From: CAIPAT01 sp041665605
Lineage (GTDB): Bacteria; Verrucomicrobiota; Lentisphaeria; Victivallales; Victivallaceae
NCBI GenBank assembly: GCA_041665605.1
Contig: JBAYIO010000006.1
Coordinates: 1-64,000 of the forward strand
Reading direction: 5' to 3'
DNA: 64,000 nucleotides
The notes under the pieces are model-generated. The model had not been told where the DNA came from and searched no databases. It saw only the letters and a list, made by a program, of their open reading frames with translations. A program made the position numbers and the translations under genes. Below, piece by piece: positions 8,577 to 17,691 of this stretch. Within the stretch, counting starts at the first letter, position 1; each line of letters starts with the position of its first letter.

Positions 8577-8994
8577 GCCGCTCAGCCGGTGGGGCTGCCA
8601 GACGATCTTCATCGACGCGGGCGGCAAAAGATTCATCGGTACACCGGTCTCCGAGGCGGTCAAGCTCTTCATCCAGTTCACGAAGGATGCCACTCTGACG
8701 CCTGATTCCACTGTTTTTCCCAAGGGCGTTCACTGCCTCCGCGCCGAAGACAAATCCGGGGTGAAATATTTTGTCGTGAACTCCACGCCTGATGCGGTTA
8801 AATTCCCGGTGAAAGGAGTTGCTAAGCGCCTTTCGCTTTTCGCCGACACCGTCACCGACACCTCCATTTTGAAATACTGGAGTTATGGCGACAAACCCGG
8901 CGAAGTCCGCGAGATAGTTCCCCGGAGCTTCGAGGATTCCACGCTGCCGCCTTATTCTATAAAACGTTGTAAAATAGTTTTATTCCGACATTAG
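8506..8994 (+). pseudogene. 5'-truncated remnant of a secreted-type glycosidase-like protein
   Basis: A frame shifted relative to the GH63-like gene carries about 160 residues of good protein-like sequence with no start codon of its own. The frame stays open upstream only through overlap with the hydrolase gene. Stretches such as HASYVSREQ, LSRWGCQTIF and SEAVKLFIQF resemble the end of a catalytic barrel followed by a beta-sandwich domain seen at the C-termini of some glycosidases. I could not name the family. The likely history is a deletion that joined the end of the GH63-like gene to the last third of a downstream gene. Confidence 0.6.
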
Positions 8995-9016
8995 TTTATG
9001 AATTATTCAACTTGGA

Positions 9017-9082
9017 ATTTTCCGGGTGGACACACGGCTGAACCCCGTGTATATTAGCGCAATAATAATCAACCCGGAAAAT
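9017..9082 (+). promoter_or_regulatory. Long leader hairpin that captures the ribosome binding site
   Basis: An 11-bp perfect inverted repeat (9017-9027 with 9072-9082) encloses a 6-bp stem ACACGG/CCGTGT (9032-9037 with 9045-9050). GGAAAA in the 3' arm is the only Shine-Dalgarno-like sequence before the ATG at 9091, so folding would hide it. Confidence 0.5.
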
Positions 9083-9090
9083 GCTCTGGT

Positions 9091-9876
9091 ATGGATTTAA
9101 AAGAAAATCAGGAAAAGTTTTTAACCTATGACCGGGTTCATCCATGGGAAACCGCCCGTCTGGGGTTTGTGGAAAGATTGTTGCGCAAATATAACCCCGG
9201 CGCAAAAAAAGTTCTCGATGTCGGCTGCGGAAATTGCTTTGTCGCCAGCAGTCTGGCAAAAAAATCCCAGGTTCAAGTCGCCGCCGTTGACAGCATGTTC
9301 ACCCCTGAATTAACGGCGCAATTGCGCGAACAGCTTACCGGACAGCAAATGGAATTTTTCAGCAGCGTTGAAGAGATTCGCGATACGGCTTTCGACACCG
9401 TCATGCTGCTGGATGTGATCGAACATATTGAAAACGAAGAAGCTGCATTTCTTGAATTGTTGAACAGCAGCAAAGTAATGCCGGGTGCGGTTTTCATAAT
9501 CACGGTTCCGGCGTTTTCCCTCCTTTTTTCCGATCATGACCGCAAGCTTGAACACCACCGCCGGTATAATGTCGGACAGCTTTGCCGGCTGGCAGGGGAA
9601 AACGGCGCGGAAATTATAGATTATGGTTATTTTTTTATTTCATTGTTGTTTATCCGGGTGCTGCACATCATATGTGAAAAATTATTTTGCCGCGAAAAGA
9701 ACAAATCCGTTTCCGCAGTCGGGGAATGGAATAAAAGCTCGCTGGTTACTTCAATTGTTGTATTTTGCCTTAAAACAGATACTTTAATTACACGATGTCT
9801 GAGAAAAATTAAAATCATAATTCCGGGGTTGTCATGCTATCTGGTATGTCGAAAACCGCTTTTAAGGAAAAAATGA
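9091..9876 (+). CDS. Class I SAM-dependent methyltransferase with hydrophobic C-terminus
   Basis: A 261-residue protein. KVLDVGCGN near residue 40 is motif I, and MLLDVIEHIE near 109 is the motif common in type 11/12 methyltransferases. The C-terminal 80 residues contain hydrophobic stretches (FFISLLFIRVLHII, SIVVFCLKT), suggesting membrane association. It is translationally coupled to the polytopic membrane protein gene that follows (ATGA overlap at 9873-9876), which suggests both act on the same lipid-linked or membrane substrate. The substrate is unknown. The ribosome binding site lies in a predicted leader hairpin. Confidence 0.85.
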   Translation: MDLKENQEKFLTYDRVHPWETARLGFVERLLRKYNPGAKKVLDVGCGNCFVASSLAKKSQVQVAAVDSMFTPELTAQLREQLTGQQMEFFSSVEEIRDTAFDTVMLLDVIEHIENEEAAFLELLNSSKVMPGAVFIITVPAFSLLFSDHDRKLEHHRRYNVGQLCRLAGENGAEIIDYGYFFISLLFIRVLHIICEKLFCREKNKSVSAVGEWNKSSLVTSIVVFCLKTDTLITRCLRKIKIIIPGLSCYLVCRKPLLRKK

Positions 9877-11741
9877 AAAAACTGGCCGGGCTGGGGTTAT
9901 TTTTATTCTTTTTACCGTTTTGGGTCTGCGGCAGTGTTATTCTCGATCCCGGCACTCCGGTCTTTGAACGGCCGGATCAGGATGCCAGATTTTTATTCGT
10001 CATTAACAAGCAGATTGAAATTGAACCGTTGTCTGAGAAAAATTCTTTCTTTGCCAGACATCCGCTTGCCAGATATCATAAATTTTACGAAATCCCGATA
10101 AGCGTCGGCAAAACTGGCTGGGCCTGTCCTGAATTTCGCGTATCCTTTGAAAACGGAAAGCTGAAAATGGTTGCCGTCTATGTCAATTCCCCGTTGCGCA
10201 AGATCTTATTCGTTCTGGTCGCCGCCGCCCTGCTGGCGGTAAGCGGATTCTGGGGATATCGTATAATCAAACGGGGAAAACTGCCGCCGCTGCCGGCTGC
10301 TGCAACCGCTGGTTTGAGCATCGCTTTTCTGGTACTGCTGCGCTGGCTGCTGCTGCTGATTCTGATTCTGGGCAGTTATAATATCATCGCCGGAAGCTCG
10401 GACGATCCGGGCTATTTCCAGACTGCGGACGGGTTTTTAAAGGGCGATTTTTCGGGGCCGTGGCGTTTTACCATCGGGCTCGGCTTTCTCTATATTCCTT
10501 TCATTCTGGCGCTCAAGGCAACGCAGTTTTACGACATCGCGATTCAGTTTGCCTGGTTTGCCGGGTTCGTGCTGATGCCGGGCTGCATTGTAATGACTTA
10601 TTTTATTATCAGGAAACTGACCGGTTCGCAGTATAAGGGCTTTTTTACCGCTCTGCTCTGGACGGTGATTCCATTCTTTTACAGTCATTTCGAATTCTGG
10701 GACAAAAAAATCTTCAAAGCTTTCTTCGCATTTCCGGACGATACGTTTTGCTTCAGGCTTTACCGGAATATTATTACCATGGGGTTCAATGCGATGAGCG
10801 ATACGCCATCGACTTTCTTTGTGCTGCTGTGCATTCTGCTGAGTGTATTTATGCCGGCAAAAATCAGGAGCATCGCTTTGATCGCTTTTGTCTACGGTTT
10901 TGCCTGCCTGCTCAGGATCAACAACATTTTCTTTGCCCCGCTGATCGCCTGGCTGTTCTGGTGCCGCTTCAATGTCCGGCTGCTGGAATGGAATTTTCTG
11001 TTCAAAGCGATGCTGACGGCAGTCGGGGTTTTTCTGGCGACATTCGGCTGGCAGTTGATTATCAATAAAATGCATTTCGGACATTTCTTTTCTTTTCCTT
11101 ATGTGCTTCACGGCGGCGCCAACGACGGTTTCCGCTGGCCTTTCGTAAGCCAGGGCATACAATATCTCGGCGGCTCGAATCTTGCTTACTGGGCGCTGGG
11201 TACTGCCGGCATCTTTTTTGTCTCGGACCGCAAGCTGCGGATAACCCTGATTTTGTGGGCGGTTCCGGTAATCCTGTTTTTCTTCGGTTATACTTTTACC
11301 TTCTGCGACTCCCATCGTTTCATCATGTCTTCCTACAGCGCGATCCTGGCGGCGTTTGTCTGTGCCGATATCTGGGACAAAACCAGCGTCAGCGAAAAGG
11401 CGCGGCTGGTCGCAATGCTGTCCATAAGCCTGCTGCTGGTTTGTCCGGGCGCGTATTTGTGGGATTATCAATTGCCGTGGGATATCCAGCAATGGTTATG
11501 GGGCATTGCCGCGACTCACTTTTTGAATTATGCAGTTCCGGCAGTTGCGCTGCTGATTACCTTGTCTTTTTACAAAAACACCCGGCTGATGGTCTTCGCG
11601 TTTATGTTCATGATCCTGTATTTCCCGGGCAATCCGTTCATTTTTGCCGGGGTGTTTGTGGTTCTGCTGATTTGCGCGTTATTTCAATGGCTGGAGGATT
11701 TCGTCGTTGAATTCAATTTGCGCGCGCTGCGCGGTAAATAA
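9873..11741 (+). CDS. Polytopic membrane protein, possible GT-C-type glycosyltransferase
   Basis: About 622 residues. The frame is open from 9834, but the ATG at 9873 overlaps the previous stop as ATGA and has AAGGA upstream, so I chose it. An N-terminal signal-like helix is followed by a soluble stretch of about 100 residues and then roughly ten or more transmembrane helices. SSDDPGYFQTAD after the third helix puts acidic residues in the first large loop, as in GT-C glycosyltransferases, and SDTPSTFF follows later. I do not recognise a named family, so the transferase role is inferred from topology and the acidic loop. It probably acts with the coupled methyltransferase in surface glycan or lipid modification. 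Confidence 0.75.
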   Translation: MKKLAGLGLFLFFLPFWVCGSVILDPGTPVFERPDQDARFLFVINKQIEIEPLSEKNSFFARHPLARYHKFYEIPISVGKTGWACPEFRVSFENGKLKMVAVYVNSPLRKILFVLVAAALLAVSGFWGYRIIKRGKLPPLPAAATAGLSIAFLVLLRWLLLLILILGSYNIIAGSSDDPGYFQTADGFLKGDFSGPWRFTIGLGFLYIPFILALKATQFYDIAIQFAWFAGFVLMPGCIVMTYFIIRKLTGSQYKGFFTALLWTVIPFFYSHFEFWDKKIFKAFFAFPDDTFCFRLYRNIITMGFNAMSDTPSTFFVLLCILLSVFMPAKIRSIALIAFVYGFACLLRINNIFFAPLIAWLFWCRFNVRLLEWNFLFKAMLTAVGVFLATFGWQLIINKMHFGHFFSFPYVLHGGANDGFRWPFVSQGIQYLGGSNLAYWALGTAGIFFVSDRKLRITLILWAVPVILFFFGYTFTFCDSHRFIMSSYSAILAAFVCADIWDKTSVSEKARLVAMLSISLLLVCPGAYLWDYQLPWDIQQWLWGIAATHFLNYAVPAVALLITLSFYKNTRLMVFAFMFMILYFPGNPFIFAGVFVVLLICALFQWLEDFVVEFNLRALRGK

Positions 11742-11900
11742 TTTCCACTGCAAAAGGCTGCATTATTCAAGGCGGAAAGTTGCAAAAGGGGTTTTGCCCG
11801 CTAACTTATTCAGTTCGCGGATATTCGCAACAGGCTGCAACCGCGTATTTTAATGAATATAAAATTCTGTTAAAAAATATAATTTACGGAGTATTGGACT

Positions 11901-13637
11901 ATGAGAATGAGCAAACTCGTCGGGCGCCGGATCAAAGAAGATCCGAAGGACGCCAAGACTGTCAGTCATAAATTTCTGATCCGCGGCGGCTATGTCCGGC
12001 CGGTCTCAACCGGTATTTACTCGCTGCTGCCGGTAGCCAAACGCATTGTTATGAAAATCGAAAAGATTATCCGCGAAGAAATGAACGCTATCGAAGGCCA
12101 GGAAGTGTTGATGCCGGTGGTGCTGCCGGCCGAACTGTGGGAGGAGTCCGGACGCTACCAGACGGTCGGCCAGGAGCTGCTCCGGTTCAAGGACCGCAAC
12201 GGCAAGGAAATGCTGCTGGCCATGACTCATGAAGAGGCGGTGGTGCATCTGGCCCGTACCGAAATCACCAGCTACAAACAGCTTCCGGCGATGCTGTACC
12301 AGATTCAGACCAAATACCGCGACGAGGCCCGCGCCCGCGGCGGTTTGATCCGGGTGCGCGAATTTACGATGAAAGACGGGTATTCCTTCCATACCAGCCA
12401 GGAATGCCTGGAGGCTTATTACAAGCGCGCCCATGAAGCGTATGTCCGGATTTTCAAGCGCGTCGGCATGAAGTATGTCCTGTCCATCGAGTCCAACTCC
12501 GGCATGATGGGCGGCAAAGTTTCCCATGAATTCATGGCCGTGTCCGAATTCGGCGAAGACACTATTTTTGTCTCTCCTGACCAGAGCTACCGCGCCAACC
12601 GCGAAGTGGCGGTTGCCGCCTGGAAATTCGAAAAATCCGCCCCGCTGGCGCTGGAGAAAGTGCATACTCCGGACCGGAAAAGCATTGAAGAAGTCGCGGA
12701 ATTTCTCGGCTTGAAACCGGAGAACACCGGCAAAGCCGTATTTTACCAGGATGATAAAGGTTGTCTGATCTTTGCGATGATCCGCGGCGATTTCGAAGTC
12801 AATGAAGCCAAGCTGCAGAACTTTGCTCTGGCGCATGAACTCAAGTTTGCCAATGACGAAGCGATCCGCGCCGCCGGCTGCGAACCCGGTTATGCGTCCC
12901 CGCTGGCGATAGATCCGAAGAAAGTGAAGATAATCATTGACCGCTCCGTGGCGGAATCCTCCAATCTGGTGGTCGGCGCCAATGAACCGCATCATCACTA
13001 TAAGAATTTTAATTTCGACCGCGATCTGGCCGGAGTTGCCGGCATCAGCGTAACGGATATCGCCAGTGTCCGCGAAGGCGATCCGTGTCCGCTGACCGGA
13101 CAGCCGCTGAAGCTTGAACGCGGCATTGAAGTCGGCAATATCTTCCAGCTTGGAACCAAATATTCAGTGGCGATGAACTGCAATTATCTCGACCATAATG
13201 GCAAGACCCACCCGATGATTATGGGCTGTTACGGCATCGGCGTCGGCCGGACTATGGCCTCCGTGATTGAGCAGTCCTATGACCAGTGGGGCCCGATCTG
13301 GCCGGTAACAATCGCTCCCTACCATGTTCAGCTCTGTTCACTGAACCCGAAAGTGGACAACGTCGAAGCCGCCGCCGACAATCTCTACGAAGCGCTGAAA
13401 GCCGCGGGAATTGAAACCCTTTATGATGATCGCGGCGAAAAAGCCGGCTTCATGTTCAGCGATGCCGATTTACTGGGTATTCCGTTCCGCCTGGTCCTGT
13501 CGCCGAAAACGCTGGTCAACGGCCAGGTCGAATTCAAGCGGCGCGGCGAAAAGGATGCGGAACTGATAAACATTGCCGATGTCCCCGCCAGACTGGGTCT
13601 GGCAATAGCTGAAGAATTTAAAAAATACGAGGCTTGA
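11901..13637 (+). CDS. proS: Prolyl-tRNA synthetase (bacterial type)
   Basis: A 578-residue class II aminoacyl-tRNA synthetase that charges tRNA-Pro. Motif 1 lies near residues 40-65 (PVSTGIYSLLPVAKRI), motif 2 near 145 (YRDEARARGGLIRVREF) and motif 3 at about 440 (GCYGIGVGRTMASV). Between motifs 2 and 3 is the YbaK-like editing insertion (about 220-400) typical of the bacterial form, and the anticodon-binding domain follows from about 465. Length is normal for the family. GGAG lies nine bases before the ATG. It is flanked on both sides by membrane protein genes unrelated to translation. Confidence 0.97.
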   Translation: MRMSKLVGRRIKEDPKDAKTVSHKFLIRGGYVRPVSTGIYSLLPVAKRIVMKIEKIIREEMNAIEGQEVLMPVVLPAELWEESGRYQTVGQELLRFKDRNGKEMLLAMTHEEAVVHLARTEITSYKQLPAMLYQIQTKYRDEARARGGLIRVREFTMKDGYSFHTSQECLEAYYKRAHEAYVRIFKRVGMKYVLSIESNSGMMGGKVSHEFMAVSEFGEDTIFVSPDQSYRANREVAVAAWKFEKSAPLALEKVHTPDRKSIEEVAEFLGLKPENTGKAVFYQDDKGCLIFAMIRGDFEVNEAKLQNFALAHELKFANDEAIRAAGCEPGYASPLAIDPKKVKIIIDRSVAESSNLVVGANEPHHHYKNFNFDRDLAGVAGISVTDIASVREGDPCPLTGQPLKLERGIEVGNIFQLGTKYSVAMNCNYLDHNGKTHPMIMGCYGIGVGRTMASVIEQSYDQWGPIWPVTIAPYHVQLCSLNPKVDNVEAAADNLYEALKAAGIETLYDDRGEKAGFMFSDADLLGIPFRLVLSPKTLVNGQVEFKRRGEKDAELINIADVPARLGLAIAEEFKKYEA

Positions 13638-13664
13638 TCAAGAGTCTCCGCCGTCCATCGTCGT

Positions 13665-13684
13665 CCCCGCCGCAAGCGGCGGGG
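13665..13684 (+). terminator. GC-rich hairpin after proS, possible terminator
   Basis: CCCCGCCG (13665-13672) pairs with CGGCGGGG (13677-13684) around CAAG. No T-run follows, so it is at best a weak intrinsic terminator, or a processing or pausing hairpin before the next gene. Confidence 0.4.
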
Positions 13685-13707
13685 AATTTAACCCGATAGA
13701 AAATTAA

Positions 13708-15138
13708 ATGAAAAACTGGCTGAAAAATTATCTCCCGCTTATCATTTTGATGTTTTATGCGGTGTTCAGGCTGGGACTGCTGTTATATTTCCAATGGGAT
13801 GAATTGTCGTCCAATCCTGATCTTTTTGTCGAACATGACCGTGAATTTTACTCGGTTGCGAATAACCTTCTGCATTATGGACAGTATAATGTCGGAAAAG
13901 ATTGTCCTCCGTATTCGGTCAGGCCGCCAGGTTATCCATTGCTGGTGCTGACGACGATGGTGCTGGGACATCAATATTGGCTGCATTTACTTTTTATGTT
14001 GCATATTCTCTTTGTTGCGGTTGCAACTGCGGTGACATATTTTATTGTGTCGAGGATGCGCAGTCAAAACGCAGGTCTTTTTGCCGGATTCCTAGTCGCC
14101 TCCTATGCGCCTTATCATTATGTCACCTTCATGATGTTGCGGGAAATTACAACCTTGATGCTGTTTTCACTTCTATTGCTGCTGTTATACAGCCGCAATT
14201 ACCGGAAATGGTCGTTTATCGGAATGGGAACGCTGCTGGGATGCATGAGTATGGTACGCGAGGAAACGGTACTGCTTATTGTTCCGTGCATCGTCGCCAT
14301 ATTCTGGCATGAGGGCAAATTTGAGCTGCGCAAATGGCGCAAGCCTGTTTTTAAGACTGCGGCGATGCTGGGTATTGTCATGCTGGTTCTTTCTCCGTGG
14401 ATAATCAGGAACGCCATTGTATTTAAACGGTTTCAAATGTTCAGCGCTCTGGGCGGCATTCAGCTTTATATGGGGAATAATCCTGATATCGGGCCGGGTA
14501 AGCCGCTTAATTACGGCTATATATCAACCGTGGAGGAATTAAAGACTATGCCGGATGTTGAAGTCAGCCGGATTTATTTTAACAGGGCGGTTGATTTTGC
14601 GGCAAATAATCCGGGGAAGGTGTTTAAAAATATATTCTGGAAGCTTGAATTGCTGTATGAGGAGACCATCAATAATTTTAACGATTATATTTTTCTGCTT
14701 TGCGGCCTGCTGGCTGGAACTTTAATCATCGTCATCGCTAAAATTAAAAATGAATGGGGAAGACGCTGCGGTCTGCTGGCCGGGGTAGCGTTCCTGTATG
14801 TGTGGGGTCGCGGCGAGTTCAGCCAGGGTTTGTTTTTGCCCAATATTGAATTCAGCATTATCAGGACGATCGGGTTCATCGGGTTCTTTTATGTATTGTT
14901 TAAAAAACAGGAACCGGTATATTGCCTGTGCTATCTCATGCTGCTGTCGGCCAATATCATTTTTCTGCCGCAGCACCGTCAGCGCTGGATAATGGATCTG
15001 CTCTTTATCTTATGGAACGTTCTCGTGGTTTATGACGTACTGAAATTCATTGAAGGCAGAATTAAAATCTTTCTATTTAAAGAACCCGACAAAGATCTGC
15101 CGGAGAAATTTGAGCACGGATCCATTAAGGAGTTGTAA
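13708..15138 (+). CDS. GT39/ArnT-like polytopic membrane glycosyltransferase
   Basis: A 476-residue protein with about ten transmembrane helices. After the first helix comes an acidic loop (EHDREFYSV near residue 43), then SVRPPGYPLLV near 68, matching the layout of the GT39/ArnT/PMT family. These enzymes move a sugar from a polyprenyl-phosphate donor to a lipid or protein on the outer face of the inner membrane. The C-terminus ends in a short charged tail. It is separated from proS by a 70-bp gap containing a hairpin. Substrate and acceptor are unknown. Confidence 0.75.
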   Translation: MKNWLKNYLPLIILMFYAVFRLGLLLYFQWDELSSNPDLFVEHDREFYSVANNLLHYGQYNVGKDCPPYSVRPPGYPLLVLTTMVLGHQYWLHLLFMLHILFVAVATAVTYFIVSRMRSQNAGLFAGFLVASYAPYHYVTFMMLREITTLMLFSLLLLLLYSRNYRKWSFIGMGTLLGCMSMVREETVLLIVPCIVAIFWHEGKFELRKWRKPVFKTAAMLGIVMLVLSPWIIRNAIVFKRFQMFSALGGIQLYMGNNPDIGPGKPLNYGYISTVEELKTMPDVEVSRIYFNRAVDFAANNPGKVFKNIFWKLELLYEETINNFNDYIFLLCGLLAGTLIIVIAKIKNEWGRRCGLLAGVAFLYVWGRGEFSQGLFLPNIEFSIIRTIGFIGFFYVLFKKQEPVYCLCYLMLLSANIIFLPQHRQRWIMDLLFILWNVLVVYDVLKFIEGRIKIFLFKEPDKDLPEKFEHGSIKEL

Positions 15139-15251
15139 AAAAATTAAGAAAATTTCTACTGCAACAGTAAACTTTTATTGAAAAGTGTTATATTTAAAAT
15201 AGTGAAACGTTTTGGTTGATTAGTAAACTGTAATTAAATATGAGGTGCCTT

Positions 15252-16106
15252 ATGTGGGACTATAATAATAAAGTGATGGACCATTTTCTCCATCCGAGAA
15301 ATGTGGGTGAAGTCGAAAATGCGGATGCGGTCGGCGACGTCGGCAACATCACCTGCGGCGACGCGCTGAAACTTACCTTGAAAATCGGCGCGGACGGCAG
15401 GATTGAAGAGGTTAAATTCAAAACTTTCGGCTGCGCCAGCGCGATTGCGTCGTCCTCCGCGCTGACGGAAATTGTCAAAGGCATGACGCTGGAAGAAGCA
15501 GGAAAAGTTACCAACCGGGACATTGTTGACGTACTCGGCGAACTGCCCGAAGAGAAGCTGCACTGTTCGGTGATGGGTATGGAAGCGCTCCAGGCGGCAA
15601 TCGCCAATTACAAAGGCGAGAAAAGCCCGTTTGAAGGCGATGCCGACCACGAAGGACGGATTGTCTGCAAATGTTTCGGCGTAACCGATACTAAAATACG
15701 GAAAGTCGCCAAAGAAAATAATCTGCACAAAACCGAAGAAATCACCAATTACTGCAAAGCCGGCGGCGCTTGCGGCGCCTGTCTCGACAGTATTCAGGAA
15801 ATCCTGGACGGTTTGTGGAAAGAAAAAGGCGAAGCCGCTCCGGAACTCGAAAAATCCGCGTTCGCCGGCATGTCCGTGGTACAGCGGGTGATCAGGGTCC
15901 AGGAAGTGATCGACAAAGCCATCAAACCGATGCTGGAAAGCGACGGCGGCAGTATTGAACTGGTTGATATCAAGGACAATGTCGTGATCGTCCGGCTGAA
16001 AGGCCGCTGTGCGGTCTGCCCGAGCTCGCATGTCACGCTGAAACACACGGTGGAAGACCAGCTCCGGGAGTTCATCTCCAAAGAAATTGTTGTGGAAAGC
16101 ATCTGA
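15252..16106 (+). CDS. nifU: NifU-type Fe-S cluster scaffold
   Basis: A 284-residue full-length NifU. The IscU-like domain has its three cluster ligands at C35, C61 and C105. The central [2Fe-2S] domain has C139, C141, C174 and C177, the same spacing as in Azotobacter NifU. The C-terminal Nfu domain has CAVC at 253-256. The protein assembles Fe-S clusters from sulfur supplied by the desulfurase encoded 20 bp downstream. The frame extends to 15240, but the ATG at 15252 has GAGGTG upstream and gives the conserved MWDY start. No nitrogenase genes are nearby, so this is probably the general Fe-S machinery. Confidence 0.95.
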   Translation: MWDYNNKVMDHFLHPRNVGEVENADAVGDVGNITCGDALKLTLKIGADGRIEEVKFKTFGCASAIASSSALTEIVKGMTLEEAGKVTNRDIVDVLGELPEEKLHCSVMGMEALQAAIANYKGEKSPFEGDADHEGRIVCKCFGVTDTKIRKVAKENNLHKTEEITNYCKAGGACGACLDSIQEILDGLWKEKGEAAPELEKSAFAGMSVVQRVIRVQEVIDKAIKPMLESDGGSIELVDIKDNVVIVRLKGRCAVCPSSHVTLKHTVEDQLREFISKEIVVESI

Positions 16107-16126
16107 AAAAAGGCGCAGGTGAAAAA

Positions 16127-17314
16127 ATGCAGAAAAGAATAATATATTTTGACAATAACGCGACTACCGCGGTGGACCCGGAAGTCTTCGAAGCGATGAA
16201 GCCGTTTTTCTCTGAACGTTACGGGAATCCTTCGAGCATTTACTCTTTCGGCGGCAGTGTCGCCGCTGAAATCAAAAAAGCCCGGGCGCAGGTCGCCGCA
16301 CTGCTCGGCGCCGACCACCAGGACGAACACGGCAATTTTACGGAAGTTATTTTTACCAGTTGCGGCACTGAAAGCGACAACGCCGCCATTTACAGCGCGG
16401 TGGAAAACTGTCCCAGAAGAAAAAAAGTCGTGATGTCGAAAATCGAACACCCCGCCGTGCTGAATGTCGGCAAAGACCTTGAGCGGCGCGGCTATAAAGT
16501 GGCTTATGCTCCGGTTGACGGCAGAGGCCGGATTGATTTGCAGCGGCTGGAAGACCTGATAGACGAAAATACCGCTATCGTTTCCGTCATGTGGGCCAAT
16601 AACGAAACCGGCAATATCTATCCGGTGGAGGAGATCGCCGCCATGGCGCACCGCTACGGTGCGCTGTTTCATACTGACGCCGTGCAGGCCGTCGGCAAAA
16701 TCCCGATCAATCTGAAGAATTCCCAGATCGACATGCTGAGCCTTTCCGGCCATAAACTGCACGCCCCGAAAGGCATCGGTGTACTGTACGTCAGGCGCGG
16801 CATCCGCTTCCGCCCGTTTATCGTCGGCGGACATCAGGAAAAAGGCCGCCGCGGCGGCACTGAAAATACTGCCAGCATTGTCGCTCTCGGCAAAGCCTGC
16901 GAACTGGCCGGGAAAAATATGTCCATTGAAAACACTCAGGTCAAAGCCTTGCGCGATCGTCTGGAAAAGGGCATCATTGAATCAATTCCTTCGATAAAAA
17001 TCAATGCCGACCTGGACAACCGCCTGCCCAACACCGCTTCGGTAAGCTTTGAGTTTATCGAAGGCGAGGCGATTCTGCTCCGGCTGGACCAGTTCGGCAT
17101 CTGCGCGTCGAGCGGCAGCGCATGCACCACCGGCAGCCTGGAACCTTCCCATGTGCTACGGGCCATGGGCATCCCCTATACTTCGGCACACGGCACCATC
17201 CGTTTCAGCCTCTCCCGGTTTAACACCGGGGAGGAAGTGGATTTTGTGATCAAGACGCTGCCTCCGATCATCGCCGAGTTGAGATCCTATTCTCCGTACT
17301 GGCAGGAGAAATAA
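16127..17314 (+). CDS. nifS: Cysteine desulfurase, NifS/IscS class
   Basis: A 395-residue PLP enzyme that releases sulfur from cysteine for the NifU scaffold. The cofactor lysine is K210 in SGHKLHAPKG; the catalytic cysteine is C333 in SSGSACTTGSLEPSH, the short active-site loop of class I desulfurases. EHPAVLN and HTDAVQAVGK are also typical. AGGTG precedes the ATG, and spacing to nifU fits an operon. IscS is an alternative name; the partnership with a three-domain NifU favours NifS. Confidence 0.95.
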   Translation: MQKRIIYFDNNATTAVDPEVFEAMKPFFSERYGNPSSIYSFGGSVAAEIKKARAQVAALLGADHQDEHGNFTEVIFTSCGTESDNAAIYSAVENCPRRKKVVMSKIEHPAVLNVGKDLERRGYKVAYAPVDGRGRIDLQRLEDLIDENTAIVSVMWANNETGNIYPVEEIAAMAHRYGALFHTDAVQAVGKIPINLKNSQIDMLSLSGHKLHAPKGIGVLYVRRGIRFRPFIVGGHQEKGRRGGTENTASIVALGKACELAGKNMSIENTQVKALRDRLEKGIIESIPSIKINADLDNRLPNTASVSFEFIEGEAILLRLDQFGICASSGSACTTGSLEPSHVLRAMGIPYTSAHGTIRFSLSRFNTGEEVDFVIKTLPPIIAELRSYSPYWQEK

Positions 17315-17691
17315 TAGCGGTTCTGTAGACTGAAGGTAAAAAGCATGAATATAACCGAAAATGCGGGAAGTAATTGAACGTGCGATTGAGCTTCTGAACA
17401 AACAACAAAGCGCTAATTTTCTCTGAACGTGATTTACAATGCCTGACATAGCCGACTGAGCACTGTCTGGATTTTATCTAACCGCAGATCCAGAGAGAAC
17501 TGGAACACAAGTGCATGCCGGTTTTTCTTGCCATAAAGCGGTTGGTTTTCGTACATTACTCGAGACTTCGCTGATGTATTTTCCGGCATGGAACATACAA
17601 ATATTGGAAAAGTATAAAAATAATTTGCCAGATACTGTTTCACGGTGTAAACTATTAATACAGTAGCTCATAATTCGGGGGAGGATGGTTT
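17315..17691. other. Intergenic region between nifS and the fibre-like locus
   Basis: No gene is supported. A 21-codon plus-strand frame at 17361 and a 69-codon minus-strand frame ending at 17434 lack ribosome binding sites and recognisable content. No terminator is obvious after nifS. The right end holds a candidate promoter at 17625-17653 and a very strong Shine-Dalgarno (GGGGGAGGA) for the next gene. Confidence 0.5.
17625..17653 (+). promoter_or_regulatory. Candidate sigma-70 promoter of the CsgG-like locus
   Basis: TTGCCA (17625-17630), a 17-bp spacer, and TAAACT (17648-17653). The leader to the ATG at 17692 would be about 30 nt. Confidence 0.4.

Noticed and set aside
10437..11492. Minus-strand open frame of 351 codons opposite the membrane protein gene at 9873
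   Set aside because: It is entirely antisense to a protein with clear transmembrane helices. The Arg/Gln/Glu-rich composition reflects reversed hydrophobic codons.
12006..12998. Minus-strand open frame of 330 codons opposite proS
   Set aside because: It is a shadow of the conserved proS coding sequence, with low-complexity composition and no motif.
17434..17643. 69-codon minus-strand frame before the fibre locus
   Set aside because: It has no ribosome binding site or recognisable content, and it overlaps the candidate promoter of the plus-strand locus.
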